A DNA stretch of 64,000 bases from Candidatus Rokuibacteriota bacterium (GCA_016184125.1 JACPDG010000038.1:1-64000); one strand, 5' to 3'. Shown: positions 16,884-26,429, counted from the stretch's first letter. The notes: generated from the sequence alone by a model not told the origin. Made by a program: numbers and translations.

Positions 16884-18611
16884 TTACCAGCTCCTCCTGA
16901 GCTCCCGCCGGATCTCGCTAAGCGCGATGCGGCTCACGACCGGGCGGCCGTGCGGGCAGAAGAACGGCGTCAGCGTCGCGCCGAGGTCCGTGATCAGGCG
17001 CTCCATCTCCTCGTGCGCGAGCGGCATGCCGGCCTTCACCGCGGCGCGGCAGGCGACGAACGCCAGCGCGCGGTCGACGCTCGGCTCTCCGCCCCGCGGC
17101 CCGCCGAGGTCGTCGATGGCCGCCTCGATCAGTCGGCGCGGCTCGTCGCCCTTCAGCAGCGACGGGACGGCGCGCAGCAGGACCGCCTGCCCGCCGAAGC
17201 CCTCGAAGGCGAAACCGAGACGCTCGAGCGGCTCGCGCCAGCGCTCGAGCAGCGCGCGTCCAGCCGGGGCCAGATCCAGGGGCTCGGCGAAGAGGAGCGC
17301 TTGCGCCGGCGCCGCCCCCGCGGCCAGCTCGGCCGTGAGCCGCTCGAAGATGACGCGCTCGTGCGCAACGTGCTGATCGACGAAGAACACCTCCTGGTCC
17401 GACGTGGAGACGATGAACGTGCTCTGCACCTGTCCCAGCACGCGACCGAAGAGCCCGGCGCCGTACGGTGCGCGAGACTCCGCGAAAAGCCATGTCTGCT
17501 CGCGGGGCGCTCCCGTCGCCGCCGCTCCCGCCGCGAGCAAGTCGGCCGCGCCCATCCCACGCGCCTCTTCCGTGGCGGCCGGTGTCGCCGCGAACCCGGC
17601 GGCGCCGACGGTCGGCATGACGGCGCGTGCCCGCAGCGCCTCGCCGAGCGCGGCCACGATCATCTCGTGGACGAGCCGCGGGTGACGGAAGCGCACGTAC
17701 GCCTTCGTGGGATGGACGTTCACGTCCACGTCCGTGGCGGCAAGCGCGATCGAGAGGCACACCCACGGGAAGCGGTCGCGCGGCAGGAGCGGCCGGTACG
17801 CCTCGAGCACGGCCTGGATCAGCGCCGGGTCGCGGACCGGCCGGGCATTGATGGTGACGACGATCTCGTCCCGGGCGCCACGAGTGACGTCGGGCGGGCT
17901 CGCGTAGCCGTGCACGGTGACGCCGTGCTCGGTACGGTCGACGCGCAGCAGTCGGTTCGCGATGTCCCAGCCCCAGAGCGCGCCGAGCCGGTCGCGAAGG
18001 TCGCGGGCTGCCGGCAGCGTCATCGTCGCGCGGCCGTTGGAGGCGACGCGCACGAACACCTCGGGATGCGCGAGCGCCAGGTGCGCCACGACACGCAGGC
18101 ATGCGGCCAGCTCCGTCGGCGCGGTCTTCAGGAACTTGAGGCGCGCCGGCGTGTTGTGGAAGAGGTCACGCACCTCGACCGTCGTCCCGGGCTCCGCCGG
18201 CACCGTGACGTGCTGCGTGACGGTCCCGCCCTCTCCCGCGAGGCGCACGCCATCCGTGGCGCTCCGCGTCCGGCTCACCAGCGTGAAGCGCGAGACCGCG
18301 CAGATCGCCGGCAGCGCCTCGCCGCGGAAGCCGAGCGTCACGATGCGATCGAGGTCCTCGTCGGCGCTCAGCTTCGACGTGGCGTGGCGCTCGAGGGCGA
18401 GCGGCAGCTCGGTGGCGCGGATACCGATGCCGTCGTCGGTGACGCGGATCAGCGAGGCCCCGCCGTCCCTCAGATCGACGGTGATCGAGCGCGCCTCGGC
18501 GTCGAGCGCGTTCTCGCAGAGCTCCTTCACGACGGACGCCGGCCGCTCGACGACCTCTCCCGCGGCGATCTTGTTGACGAGGTGCTCGGGCAGCCTGCGG
18601 ATCCGCGTCAT
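16884..18611 (-). CDS. mutL: DNA mismatch repair protein MutL
   Basis: This 575-residue GHKL ATPase couples MutS mismatch recognition to strand cutting. The N-terminal domain has IAAGEVVERPASVVKELCEN, DDGIGI, RHATSK and GFRGEALPAI. The C-terminal domain has VDQHVAHERVIFE (usually DQHAAHER), ACRAAVKAG and CPHGRPV. These are endonuclease-type motifs, so this MutL probably nicks DNA itself. ATG 18611 overlaps the mutS stop (ATGA), tying the two proteins together. Confidence 0.95.
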   Translation of the reverse strand: MTRIRRLPEHLVNKIAAGEVVERPASVVKELCENALDAEARSITVDLRDGGASLIRVTDDGIGIRATELPLALERHATSKLSADEDLDRIVTLGFRGEALPAICAVSRFTLVSRTRSATDGVRLAGEGGTVTQHVTVPAEPGTTVEVRDLFHNTPARLKFLKTAPTELAACLRVVAHLALAHPEVFVRVASNGRATMTLPAARDLRDRLGALWGWDIANRLLRVDRTEHGVTVHGYASPPDVTRGARDEIVVTINARPVRDPALIQAVLEAYRPLLPRDRFPWVCLSIALAATDVDVNVHPTKAYVRFRHPRLVHEMIVAALGEALRARAVMPTVGAAGFAATPAATEEARGMGAADLLAAGAAATGAPREQTWLFAESRAPYGAGLFGRVLGQVQSTFIVSTSDQEVFFVDQHVAHERVIFERLTAELAAGAAPAQALLFAEPLDLAPAGRALLERWREPLERLGFAFEGFGGQAVLLRAVPSLLKGDEPRRLIEAAIDDLGGPRGGEPSVDRALAFVACRAAVKAGMPLAHEEMERLITDLGATLTPFFCPHGRPVVSRIALSEIRRELRRSW

Positions 18612-21397
18612 GAGCCGCCGAGGCGCCGCTGGAACTTCGCGAACAGGTTCAGGGCCTCGATCGGCGTGACGTGCGCGAGGTCGAGCTCCCGCATCTCGGC
18701 GAGGATCGGGTCCGGCGCCGGCGCGAACAGGCCGAGCTGCACGGCATCCCGGCGGTCCGCCTGACGCTGCCCCTCGGTCTCGAGCTCCGCGAGCAGCGCC
18801 TTCGCCCGCGCGATCACCGGCACCGGCAGCCCGGCGAGCCGCGCGACCTGGATCCCGTAGCTGCGGTCCGTCGGGCCGGGCCGCACCTTGTGCAGGAAGA
18901 TGATCTCGTCGTTCCACTCGCGCACCGCGACGTGGCAGTTCCGGATCCCGGAGCGCTCGTCGCCGAGCTGCGTCAGCTCGTGGAAGTGCGTGGCGAAAAG
19001 GACCTTCGCCCGCGTGCGGTCGTGGAGGTCCTCCACGACGGCCCAGGCGATCGCGAGCCCGTCGAACGTCGAGGTGCCGCGCCCGACTTCGTCGAGCAGG
19101 ACGAGGCTCCGCGGCGTGACGTGGTTCAGGATCGTCGCGGTCTCGACCATCTCCACGAGGAACGTCGACTGGCCGCGCGCGAGGTTGTCCTGCGCCCCGA
19201 CACGGGTGAACACGCGGTCCACGAGGCCGATCCGCGCCTCGCGCGCGGGCACGAACGCGCCGATCTGCGCCATGATCACGAGGTGTCCCGCCTGCCTCAG
19301 GTACACGGACTTGCCGGACATGTTGGGCCCCGTGAGGATGACGATGCGGCGGTCGTCGTCGAGGTCGACGTCGTTCGGCGTCACCGGGGTGTCGCTGCGC
19401 GCCTCGAGGACCGGATGCCGGCCATCGACGATCGTGAGCGCGGACGAGCGGTCCACCACGGGACGGACGTGACCGCGCAGGTGCGCCACCTCGGCCAGCG
19501 CCGCGAGGACGTCGAGCAGGCCGACCGCGCGGGCGGTGCGCAGGAGATCCGGCGCCCGGGCGGCGACGCGACGGCGCACGTCCTCGAACAGCTCGTACTC
19601 GAGCCGCTTGCGCCGCTCGTCGGCGCCGAGCACCTTGACCTCGTACTCCTTGAGCTCCGTCGTGACGAACCGCTCCGCGTTCGTGAGCGTCTGCCGCCGG
19701 ATGTAGCCCTCGGGTACCCGCGATGCCTGCGCGTGTGACACCTCGATGCCGTACCCGAACACGCGGTTGAAGCGGACGCGGAGCGTCGAGAGCCCCGTCC
19801 GCGCGCGCTCGCGCTCCTCGAGCCCCGCGATCCACCGGCGCGCGTCGCGGGCGTCGGCGACCAGCGCGGCGAGCGTCTCGTTCCATGCCTCGCGGATGAG
19901 CCCGCCGTCGTGCAGGGCGAACGGCGGCTCGTCGGTCAGCGCGGCGGCGAGCAGCGCGCGGAGGTCGTCGAGTGGGACGAGGTCGTCACGCGCGCCGGTG
20001 AGGAGCGGCACGGCGAGCGGCTCGAGCGCCCGCCGTGCATCCTCGAGCGGGTCCAGGCAGCTCCGGAGTCCGACGAGGTCGCGTGCGTGCGCGACGCCGA
20101 GCGTGGCCCGGCTCGTGAGGCGCTCGAGGTCGCCGATGCGCTCGAGCGCGGCCCGCAACGCCGCGCGGGTCGACGGTGCGGCCACGAGCGCCTCGACGGC
20201 ATCCTGGCGCGCGGCGATCGCGCCGGGATCGAGGAGCGGCCGGAGCAGCCACCGGCGTAGCATCCTGGCACCCATCGGCGTGACGGTCTCGTCGAGCACG
20301 CCGACGAGCGACCCTCGCGCGCCGCCGCCGCTGCCCTCGAACAGCTCCAGCGTCTCCACCGCGGTCTCGTCGAGCACCATCGCTCCGGACGCCGTGAGCC
20401 GCTGGAGTCGGGTGAGGTGGCCGAGCGCGTCACCCTGCGTCGAGCGCAGGTACCCGAGCGCGGCCGCTGCGGCCTGGAGCCCGGCCGTGAGGGTCTCGAC
20501 GCCGGACCCCGCGAGCGTCTCGACGCCGAACTGCGTGCAGAGGTCGGCGACGGCGGTGCGCGCCGAGAAGGCGGCGCCGTCCACGAACGTCAAGGCGGTC
20601 CCGGTCGCCTGGAGCTTCGCCAGCAGATCGGCAGAGCCTCGGAGAGCTCGTGAATGAATCGGGTGGTCGAGGAGCGCCACGGCTTCGGCCGGTGCGTCCG
20701 CGCACCACGGGTGCGTCCGCGCACCTCCCCCGGGGCGCTCCGAGCGCTGGGGCCGGGGGAGTCCGAGGGGGGCGTCAGCCCCCCTCGTGTGATGGTCGGG
20801 GGCCATTTCGGGGCCCCCCATGAGGCCGTGGGGCAGCAGCGCCTCGGCCGGTCGCCTGAGCAGGGCCGCCGCCAGCACGCCGCCGTCGCCTGTGTCCTCG
20901 CCGCACCAGAACTCGCCGGTCGACACGTCGACGAGCGCAACCCCGGTCAGCGCGCCGCGTGGCACGAGCGCCAGCAGGAAATTGTTCGCAGCGCCCGGCA
21001 GGTACGCGGTGTCGGTGATCGTCCCCGGCGTGATGATCCGCACGACGTCCCGCTTGAGGAGCTTCTTGCCCTTGGCCGGCGCCTCCATCTGCTCGGAGAT
21101 CGCGATCTTCTGGCCGGCACGCACCAGCTTCGCGATGTACCCCTCCGCCGCGTGGTGCGGGATGCCGGCCATGGGCGCGCCCTGCCGTGACGTCAGCGTG
21201 ATCTGGAGCAGGCGCGCGCCCAGCTCGGCGTCCTCGAAGAACAGCTCGTAGAAGTCGCCGAGCCGGAAGAGGAGGAGGTGGTCGGGGAACCGGCGCTTCA
21301 GCTCCCGGTACTGACGCATCATGGGCGTCAGCTCCGGGGAGTCCGAGAGGCGCGCGGCCGCGCCCGTGGGGCGCGCGGCCGCGCCCGTGGGGGACAT
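18608..21397 (-). CDS. mutS: DNA mismatch repair protein MutS with in-frame repeat insertion
   Basis: This 929-residue protein starts at ATG 21397, with AGGGGAGCG just upstream; the frame is open to GTG 21427 and further. The mismatch-reading F-x-E lies in RLGDFYELFFED (49-51). The lever/clamp region is normal, and the ATPase has GPNMSGKSVYLRQ, STFLVEM and LLDEVGRGTSTFDGL. It exceeds the usual 850-880 residues because a hairpin repeat (20655-20822) adds about 57 residues near positions 192-248, in the connector domain after RRPAEALLPHGL. A 7-residue tandem, PTGAAAR twice, sits at the N-terminus. The rest is intact, so it may still work. Confidence 0.93.
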   Translation of the reverse strand: MSPTGAAARPTGAAARLSDSPELTPMMRQYRELKRRFPDHLLLFRLGDFYELFFEDAELGARLLQITLTSRQGAPMAGIPHHAAEGYIAKLVRAGQKIAISEQMEAPAKGKKLLKRDVVRIITPGTITDTAYLPGAANNFLLALVPRGALTGVALVDVSTGEFWCGEDTGDGGVLAAALLRRPAEALLPHGLMGGPEMAPDHHTRGADAPLGLPRPQRSERPGGGARTHPWCADAPAEAVALLDHPIHSRALRGSADLLAKLQATGTALTFVDGAAFSARTAVADLCTQFGVETLAGSGVETLTAGLQAAAAALGYLRSTQGDALGHLTRLQRLTASGAMVLDETAVETLELFEGSGGGARGSLVGVLDETVTPMGARMLRRWLLRPLLDPGAIAARQDAVEALVAAPSTRAALRAALERIGDLERLTSRATLGVAHARDLVGLRSCLDPLEDARRALEPLAVPLLTGARDDLVPLDDLRALLAAALTDEPPFALHDGGLIREAWNETLAALVADARDARRWIAGLEERERARTGLSTLRVRFNRVFGYGIEVSHAQASRVPEGYIRRQTLTNAERFVTTELKEYEVKVLGADERRKRLEYELFEDVRRRVAARAPDLLRTARAVGLLDVLAALAEVAHLRGHVRPVVDRSSALTIVDGRHPVLEARSDTPVTPNDVDLDDDRRIVILTGPNMSGKSVYLRQAGHLVIMAQIGAFVPAREARIGLVDRVFTRVGAQDNLARGQSTFLVEMVETATILNHVTPRSLVLLDEVGRGTSTFDGLAIAWAVVEDLHDRTRAKVLFATHFHELTQLGDERSGIRNCHVAVREWNDEIIFLHKVRPGPTDRSYGIQVARLAGLPVPVIARAKALLAELETEGQRQADRRDAVQLGLFAPAPDPILAEMRELDLAHVTPIEALNLFAKFQRRLGGS
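20655..20822. repeat. GC-rich hairpin repeat, locus f (inside mutS)
   Basis: This is a long-form unit in plus orientation: GAATCGGGTGGTCGAGGAGC at one end, two TGCGTCCGCGCACC direct repeats, GGGGCGCTCC, a GAGGGGGGCGTCAGCCCCCC stem, and GGGGGCCATTTCGGGGCCCC at the other end. It is read in frame by mutS on the opposite strand. Confidence 0.9.
21340..21390. repeat. 21-base tandem in the mutS 5' end
   Basis: Two copies of a 21-base unit (GCGCGGCCGCGCCCGTGGGG and one more base) encode PTGAAAR twice near the MutS N-terminus. Similar 7-codon units occur in lpxB and lolC/E. Confidence 0.65.
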
Positions 21398-21419
21398 CGC
21401 TCCCCTCGGCGCCGTCGCG

Positions 21420-21902
21420 TCAGCCACCGAGGCGACTCCTGAGACGCGTCCAGGTGGCCTCGAGCGACTCCGGTAGGACCCGAACGTCACCGACGGCGGA
21501 CATGAAGTTGACGTCCCCGTTCCATCGGGGAACGACGTGGATGTGCAGGTGGTCCTCGATCCCCGCCCCCGCGACACGGCCCTGGTTGACGCCGATGTTG
21601 AAGCCGTGCGCCCGGTACTCGTCGGTCAGCACGCCGACGGCGATCTGGACGAGTCGCATCGCATCGGCGAGCTCCTCGGCCGTCGCGTCGCGGATGGTGC
21701 CGACGTGGCGGTTCACCGCCGCCATGAGGTGCCCCGAAGTGTACGGGTAGGCATTGAGGATCAGGAACGCGTGCGGGCCGCGCTGGAGAACCAGGCGGGA
21801 GCGATCGTCCAAGGCGCCGAGCGCGGTACAGAAGACACAGCCGGCGGAGGGCTCCGAGGCGCCGACGTACGCCATCCGCCACGGCGCCCAGAGGCGGTTC
21901 AC
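21420..21902 (-). CDS. HIT-family hydrolase/phosphorylase
   Basis: This 160-residue protein starts MNRLWAPWRMAYV, has a CVFC metal-binding-like pair, and carries the histidine triad HLHIHVVPRW at about residue 118. This form is close to bacterial Ap4A phosphorylase-like HIT proteins that act on dinucleoside polyphosphates. Substrate specificity cannot be read from the sequence. It lies between ihfB and mutS and overlaps the first possible mutS start. Confidence 0.85.
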   Translation of the reverse strand: MNRLWAPWRMAYVGASEPSAGCVFCTALGALDDRSRLVLQRGPHAFLILNAYPYTSGHLMAAVNRHVGTIRDATAEELADAMRLVQIAVGVLTDEYRAHGFNIGVNQGRVAGAGIEDHLHIHVVPRWNGDVNFMSAVGDVRVLPESLEATWTRLRSRLGG

Positions 21903-21918
21903 GCGTCGCGGCCCGGCC

Positions 21919-22194
21919 TCACGTGTTCACGAGCTCGCGGAGTCGCTTGCCGACCTTGAAGAACGGAACCCGCTTCTGGGGCACGTCGACGGCGCTGCCG
22001 GTCTTCGGGTTGCGGCCCTTCCGTGAGTTCCGGTGGCGGATGCGGAAGCTGCCAAAGCCACGAAGCTCGACCTTGTCACCGCGCGCGAGGGCGTCGGTGA
22101 TGTTGTCGAAGATCGTGTTGACGATGGTCTCTGTCTCCTTCTTCGTCAGGTTGGAGATCTTCGAGATCTCGTCGATCAGATCGGCTTTCGTCAT
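21919..22194 (-). CDS. ihfB: Integration host factor beta / HU-family protein
   Basis: This 91-residue DNA-bending protein has MTKADLIDEISKISNLTKKE, the arm GFGSFRIRHRNSRKGRNPKT and a VPFFKVGKRLRELV tail. It probably pairs with IhfA (8152-8448). ATG 22194 has a good ribosome site (AGGAGTG). A sigma-70-like promoter lies 40-80 bases upstream, so this gene heads the HIT-mutS-mutL-miaA-hflX group. Confidence 0.92.
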   Translation of the reverse strand: MTKADLIDEISKISNLTKKETETIVNTIFDNITDALARGDKVELRGFGSFRIRHRNSRKGRNPKTGSAVDVPQKRVPFFKVGKRLRELVNT

Positions 22195-22240
22195 CGTGCA
22201 CTCCTGGAGCGGGCCAGTTCGCGGTGAGCAACCGAGGGCC

Positions 22241-22270
22241 ACCGTAGCATGCGGCCTCGGAGAATGTCAA
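22241..22270 (-). promoter_or_regulatory. Probable sigma-70 promoter of the ihfB-mutS operon
   Basis: On the minus strand a perfect -35 TTGACA (22265-22270) is followed after 18 bases by a weaker -10 TACGGT (22241-22246). It lies about 45 bases upstream of the ihfB ATG. The rest of the 241-base gap to sppA holds no gene. Confidence 0.6.
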
Positions 22271-22435
22271 CCCGAACAAGGGGTTAGAGAGCACGGGACG
22301 ACGCCGGCATCGCGCCGGCCGACCGGATCGCCCGGGCGACTGTCGCAGTACGCCAGTCCAGAAACACCAAGAAATATGCGACTTGGCCGTTTTCGCCTCA
22401 GAATAACCATGAGACGACGGGTCGAAGCGTCGCCG

Positions 22436-23344
22436 TCAATCCATCAGATAGAGCGGCGTCTTGAAGAGCGGAAGCGACGGAGCAAGCGAACCCGGGAGCG
22501 GGACGCCGATCGCGCCCTTGACGAGATCGAACAGCGAGAGCTTGCGGCGCGGCGGGATCACCCGCGGCGGCACCGGCAGGCCGGCCAGGACGGCGGCATG
22601 GTTGACCGCGTCCTCCAGGCTGCCGAGCTGGTCGACCATCCGGAGCGACTTCGCCTGCACCCCCGAGAAGACGCGGCCGTCCGCGAAGCGGCGGACATCG
22701 GCCTCGGGGAGGTTGCGGCCGCCGGCCACGGCCTGGATGAACTGCCCGTGGATGTCGTCGAGCAGGCCGTGGAGAATGCGCTGTTCCTCCTCGGTCATCG
22801 GCCGGCTCGGGTTGCCGATGTCCTTGAACTGGCCCGCCTTGACGACGACGTAGCTGACGCCCACCTTCTTCATGAGCTCGCCGAACGTGGCGAGCTGCAT
22901 GATGACGCCGATCGAACCGGTCAACGTTCCCGGGTTCGCGAACACCTGATCGGCAGCGACCGCGATGTAGTATCCGCCGGATGCAGCGACCGCTCCGAGC
23001 GACGCCACGACCGGCTTCCCCGCTTCGCGGAGCCTGAGCAGCGCCTGGTGGATCTCCTGCGTGGGGCCCACCACGCCTCCAGGGCTGTTGATCCGGATCA
23101 CGACCGCGCGCACCAGCGGGTTGTCCCGGTGCCGCCTGAGGTCCCGGACGACCTCTTCGACGTCGAGGATCATCCCCTCGACCTCCACGATCGCGACCTG
23201 GGGCCCGAACCCGACGGCACCGACCTCGCCGTCGCGAAGGGACCCGAGCGCGACGACGAAGCCGATCAGGACGACGAGATAGACGGCGGCGGCGGCGGCG
23301 AGGACGCGGCCGGTGCTAGTCCTCGTCGTCGTAGTCGTAGTCAT
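22436..23344 (-). CDS. sppA: Signal peptide peptidase SppA
   Basis: This 302-residue inner-membrane serine protease degrades cleaved signal peptides. A membrane anchor (VLAAAAAVYLVVLIGFVVAL) is followed by the S49 domain with INSPGGVV, the Ser nucleophile in VAASGGYYIA, GSIGVIMQ and the catalytic Lys region VVVKAGQFKDIG. ATG 23344 overlaps the rpsA end by 29 bases. It is the short single-domain form, not the tandem E. coli form. Confidence 0.92.
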   Translation of the reverse strand: MTTTTTTRTSTGRVLAAAAAVYLVVLIGFVVALGSLRDGEVGAVGFGPQVAIVEVEGMILDVEEVVRDLRRHRDNPLVRAVVIRINSPGGVVGPTQEIHQALLRLREAGKPVVASLGAVAASGGYYIAVAADQVFANPGTLTGSIGVIMQLATFGELMKKVGVSYVVVKAGQFKDIGNPSRPMTEEEQRILHGLLDDIHGQFIQAVAGGRNLPEADVRRFADGRVFSGVQAKSLRMVDQLGSLEDAVNHAAVLAGLPVPPRVIPPRRKLSLFDLVKGAIGVPLPGSLAPSLPLFKTPLYLMD

Positions 23345-25046
23345 CGCGCTGCTTGCCGCGCTTGCCGCCACGCCGCCCGCCGCGCCCGCGCTCGTCGAGG
23401 TCCTTCGGAGGCTCGGTGACGATGGCGTGGTGCAGTTCCTTCAGCGACAGTCCGATGCGCCGCTCGTTGGGGTCCACGCGGATGACGAGCAAGGTGAGCT
23501 CGTCGCCGACGCTGACGATCTCGTCCGGCCGGCTGATCGGCCGGTTCGCCATCTGCGAGATGTGGAGCAGACCGTCCACCCCGGGCTCGAGCTCGACGAA
23601 GGCGCCGAAGTCGGTGAGGCGGACGACCTTGCCGGTGACGCGCGAGCCCATCGGGTACCGCTGCGCGACCGTCGTCCAGGGGTCGGGCTGGATCTGCTTG
23701 AGCCCGAGGGAGATGCGCTTCTGGTCCCGGTCGATGTTGAGGATCTGCGTCTCGATCTCCTGGCCTTTCTTCAGCACCTCGGACGGGTGTCCGACGTTGC
23801 GCGTCCAGGACATGTCGGAGATGTGCAGCAGCCCGTCGACGCCCGGCTCGAGCTCGACGAACGCGCCGAAGTCGGTCAGGTTGCGGACCTTGCCGCTGAT
23901 CCGCTGCCCGACCACGTAGCGCTCGTCGATGGTGGCCCACGGGTCGGGCTCGACCTGCTTCATGCCGAGCGAGATCCGCTTGGCCGTCTTGTTCACGTCG
24001 AGCACCATCACGTCGACCTCGTCGCCGACGTTCACGATCTTCGACGGATGACGCACCCGGCGCGTCCACGACATCTCGGAGACGTGGACGAGCCCCTCGA
24101 CGCCGGCCTCGAGCTCCACGAAGGCGCCGTAGTTGGTCAGGCTCACCACGCGGCCGCGCACCTTCGTGCCGGGCGCGTACGTCTGCTCGACCCGGTCCCA
24201 CGGGTCCACCGACTTCTGCTTGTAGCCGAGCGAGACGCGCCCGCTCTCGCGGTCGAAGTGCAGCACGACGACCTCGACCTGGTCGCCGACCTGGAAGATC
24301 TCGGAGGGATGGCCGACGCGTCCCCAGCTCATGTCCGTCACGTGGAGCAGGCCGTCGATCCCGCCGAGGTCGATGAAGGCGCCGTAGTCGGTGATGTTCT
24401 TCACCGTGCCCGTCAGCACCATGCCCTCGGAGAGGACCTCGAGCGTGTGCTTCTTCTTCTCCTCGCGCTCCTCCTCGAGCACCGAGCGCCGGGAGAGGAC
24501 GACGTTGCCGCGCCGGCGGTTCAGCTTGATGACCTTGGCGCGGATCGTCTGCCCGACCATCGCCTGCAGGTTCTTCATCGGGCGCAGATCGACCTGCGAG
24601 CCGGGAAGGAACGCCTTCACGCCGACGTCGACGGCGAGCCCGCCCTTCACCACCTCGACCACGCGGCCCTCGATCGGCATGCCGTGGTCGTGGGCCTTGG
24701 TGATCGCGTCCCAGACCTTGATCTTGTCCGCCTTCTCCTTGGACAGGACGATGAGGCCCTCGGAGTCTTCCTTGGCCTCGAGGTAGACCTCGATCTCGTC
24801 GCCGACCCTGGGGAGCGTACCGACCCGATGGAACTCCTCGATCGGGATCGCTCCTTCGCTCTTGTACCCGACGTCGACGAGCACCTCGCTGGTCCCGACG
24901 TGGACGACGCGGCCGCGGACGACCTCGCCCTCCTCGAACTCGCTGACCCCGTCGTGGAACCAGTCCTCCATGCGCTCCTCGGCCGCTGACATCCCGCCCT
25001 CCTTGCGCGGCCCGCCGAGGGGGTTGCGCGTTTCATGCATGTTCAT
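23316..25046 (-). CDS. rpsA: 30S ribosomal protein S1
   Basis: This 576-residue protein has six S1 (OB-fold) repeats, for example VRGRVVHVGTSEVLVDVGYK and several copies of LTDFGAFVELEPGVDGLLHIS. S1 helps the 30S subunit bind mRNA. A basic-acidic tail (GRGGRRGGKRGKQRDD) closes it. I chose ATG 25046 because GGAGG lies about 10 bases upstream; an ATG at 25067 is also open. The cmk-plsC-rpsA order matches the cmk-rpsA linkage seen in many bacteria. The stop is TAG. Confidence 0.96.
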   Translation of the reverse strand: MNMHETRNPLGGPRKEGGMSAAEERMEDWFHDGVSEFEEGEVVRGRVVHVGTSEVLVDVGYKSEGAIPIEEFHRVGTLPRVGDEIEVYLEAKEDSEGLIVLSKEKADKIKVWDAITKAHDHGMPIEGRVVEVVKGGLAVDVGVKAFLPGSQVDLRPMKNLQAMVGQTIRAKVIKLNRRRGNVVLSRRSVLEEEREEKKKHTLEVLSEGMVLTGTVKNITDYGAFIDLGGIDGLLHVTDMSWGRVGHPSEIFQVGDQVEVVVLHFDRESGRVSLGYKQKSVDPWDRVEQTYAPGTKVRGRVVSLTNYGAFVELEAGVEGLVHVSEMSWTRRVRHPSKIVNVGDEVDVMVLDVNKTAKRISLGMKQVEPDPWATIDERYVVGQRISGKVRNLTDFGAFVELEPGVDGLLHISDMSWTRNVGHPSEVLKKGQEIETQILNIDRDQKRISLGLKQIQPDPWTTVAQRYPMGSRVTGKVVRLTDFGAFVELEPGVDGLLHISQMANRPISRPDEIVSVGDELTLLVIRVDPNERRIGLSLKELHHAIVTEPPKDLDERGRGGRRGGKRGKQRDDYDYDDED

Positions 25047-25770
25047 GCTGCCCTGTCCTCCCATCACGTGTAATCGAGCGGACCGCAGGCGCTGTCGCCT
25101 GCTCCGCCGGCTGTCTCCAGCTCGTTGCGACCCGGCCCGCGTCGACGCCGGCGGGATCGATCGTTGATCTGTCTGCCAGTCGCGCGATCGCGTCCATCAT
25201 GGCGCGGCTCGCCGACTCGTACTGCGTCTTCCTGTCCACGTCGTCACGCCGCGCGAAGGTGAGCGGCGGCCCGAACGTCACCGTGACCTTGCCGGGCCGA
25301 GGGAGCGGCCGCCCCTTCGGCCAGGCCGTGCCCGAGCCCTCCACGAACGCCGGGACGACGGGCGCTCCGCTCATCACCGCGAGCATACCCGCGCCGGGCT
25401 TCGGCGGCCGGAGCCGGCCCTCGTCGCCGCGCGTGCCCTCGGGGAAGACCAGCAACGCGCGATTGTCCTGCAGCACGCGGAGCGCCGCTCGCAGCGCCCC
25501 GGCGTCCGCGCCCTCGCGGCGCACCGGCCGGGCGTTGACCGCCCAGATCAACCGCCCGAAGAGCGGGATGCGGAACAGCTCGGCCTTGGCCATGAACGAC
25601 AGCGGTCGCGGCGCGACCGCGCCGACGAGCGGCGGGTCCATCACGCTCGAGTGGTTCGCGACGATCAGCGCGGGCCCCTCGCGTGGCACGTGCGCCTGCC
25701 CGCGCGCTTCCAAGCGGAAGAGCAGGCGCAGCAGCCAGCGCGCGAGCACCTTCAGGACCGCGTACAGCAT
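25033..25770 (-). CDS. plsC: 1-acyl-sn-glycerol-3-phosphate acyltransferase
   Basis: This 245-residue membrane-bound enzyme acylates lysophosphatidic acid. It has a hydrophobic N-terminus, the NHSSVMDP (NHx4D) catalytic box and FPEGTR substrate-binding box, and the later PVVPAFVEGS block. It overlaps cmk by 19 bases and rpsA by 14. The Ala/Thr-rich tail is longer than usual. Confidence 0.92.
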   Translation of the reverse strand: MLYAVLKVLARWLLRLLFRLEARGQAHVPREGPALIVANHSSVMDPPLVGAVAPRPLSFMAKAELFRIPLFGRLIWAVNARPVRREGADAGALRAALRVLQDNRALLVFPEGTRGDEGRLRPPKPGAGMLAVMSGAPVVPAFVEGSGTAWPKGRPLPRPGKVTVTFGPPLTFARRDDVDRKTQYESASRAMMDAIARLADRSTIDPAGVDAGRVATSWRQPAEQATAPAVRSITRDGRTGQHEHA

Positions 25771-26429
25771 CGTCTCTGCTCCACCATCGCCGCCAGGCGA
25801 TCCACGACCTGGTCGATGGTGAGGTCCGTGGTATCGACCTCGATTGCGTCCGGGGCCTTCCGGAGCGGCGCGAGCGTCCGGCCCGAGTCCTGCCGATCGC
25901 GTACGCGCACGTCCTCGCGCACCGCCTCCAGCGTGACGCCGTAGCCCAGCGCCAGCAGTTCCGCGTGCCGCCGGCGCGCCCGCGCCTCGAGGGAGGCGGT
26001 CAGGTAGAACTTCACGTCGGCGTCGGGGCAGACGACGGTGCCCGTGTCCCGGCCCTCGAGGACGACGCCGCCCGCCCCGGCGGCACGCCGCTGGAGCGGT
26101 GTCAACTTCTCGCGCACCGCCGGGATCGCCGACAGGCGCGACGTCAGCTGCCCGAGCTCGGGCGTACGGATGAGCGCGCCCACGTCCTCGTCACCGAGGA
26201 GCACCTGGCCGTCGACGATCGACACCTCCACCTTCTGCAGGTGACCATCGAGCGCCGCGACGCCGCTCTCCGCAAGGCCCGCCCGGGCGACGGACAGTGC
26301 GACCGCACGGTACATCGCGCCGGTGTCGAGCAGCTGGAAGCCGAGACGCTCGGCGAGCCGCCGCGCGACCGTCCCCTTGCCGGCTCCGGCCGGCCCATCG
26401 ATCGTGATCACCGGCTCCCGGTCCTTCAC
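25752..26429 (-). CDS. cmk: Cytidylate kinase
   Basis: This 225-residue enzyme phosphorylates CMP and dCMP. The P-loop GPAGAGKGTVARRLA, the LLDTGAMYRAVAL block, VVLEGRDTGTVV and the RRRHAE lid region are all present. It overlaps aroA upstream by four bases (ATGA) and plsC downstream. Confidence 0.95.
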   Translation of the reverse strand: MKDREPVITIDGPAGAGKGTVARRLAERLGFQLLDTGAMYRAVALSVARAGLAESGVAALDGHLQKVEVSIVDGQVLLGDEDVGALIRTPELGQLTSRLSAIPAVREKLTPLQRRAAGAGGVVLEGRDTGTVVCPDADVKFYLTASLEARARRRHAELLALGYGVTLEAVREDVRVRDRQDSGRTLAPLRKAPDAIEVDTTDLTIDQVVDRLAAMVEQRRCCTRS

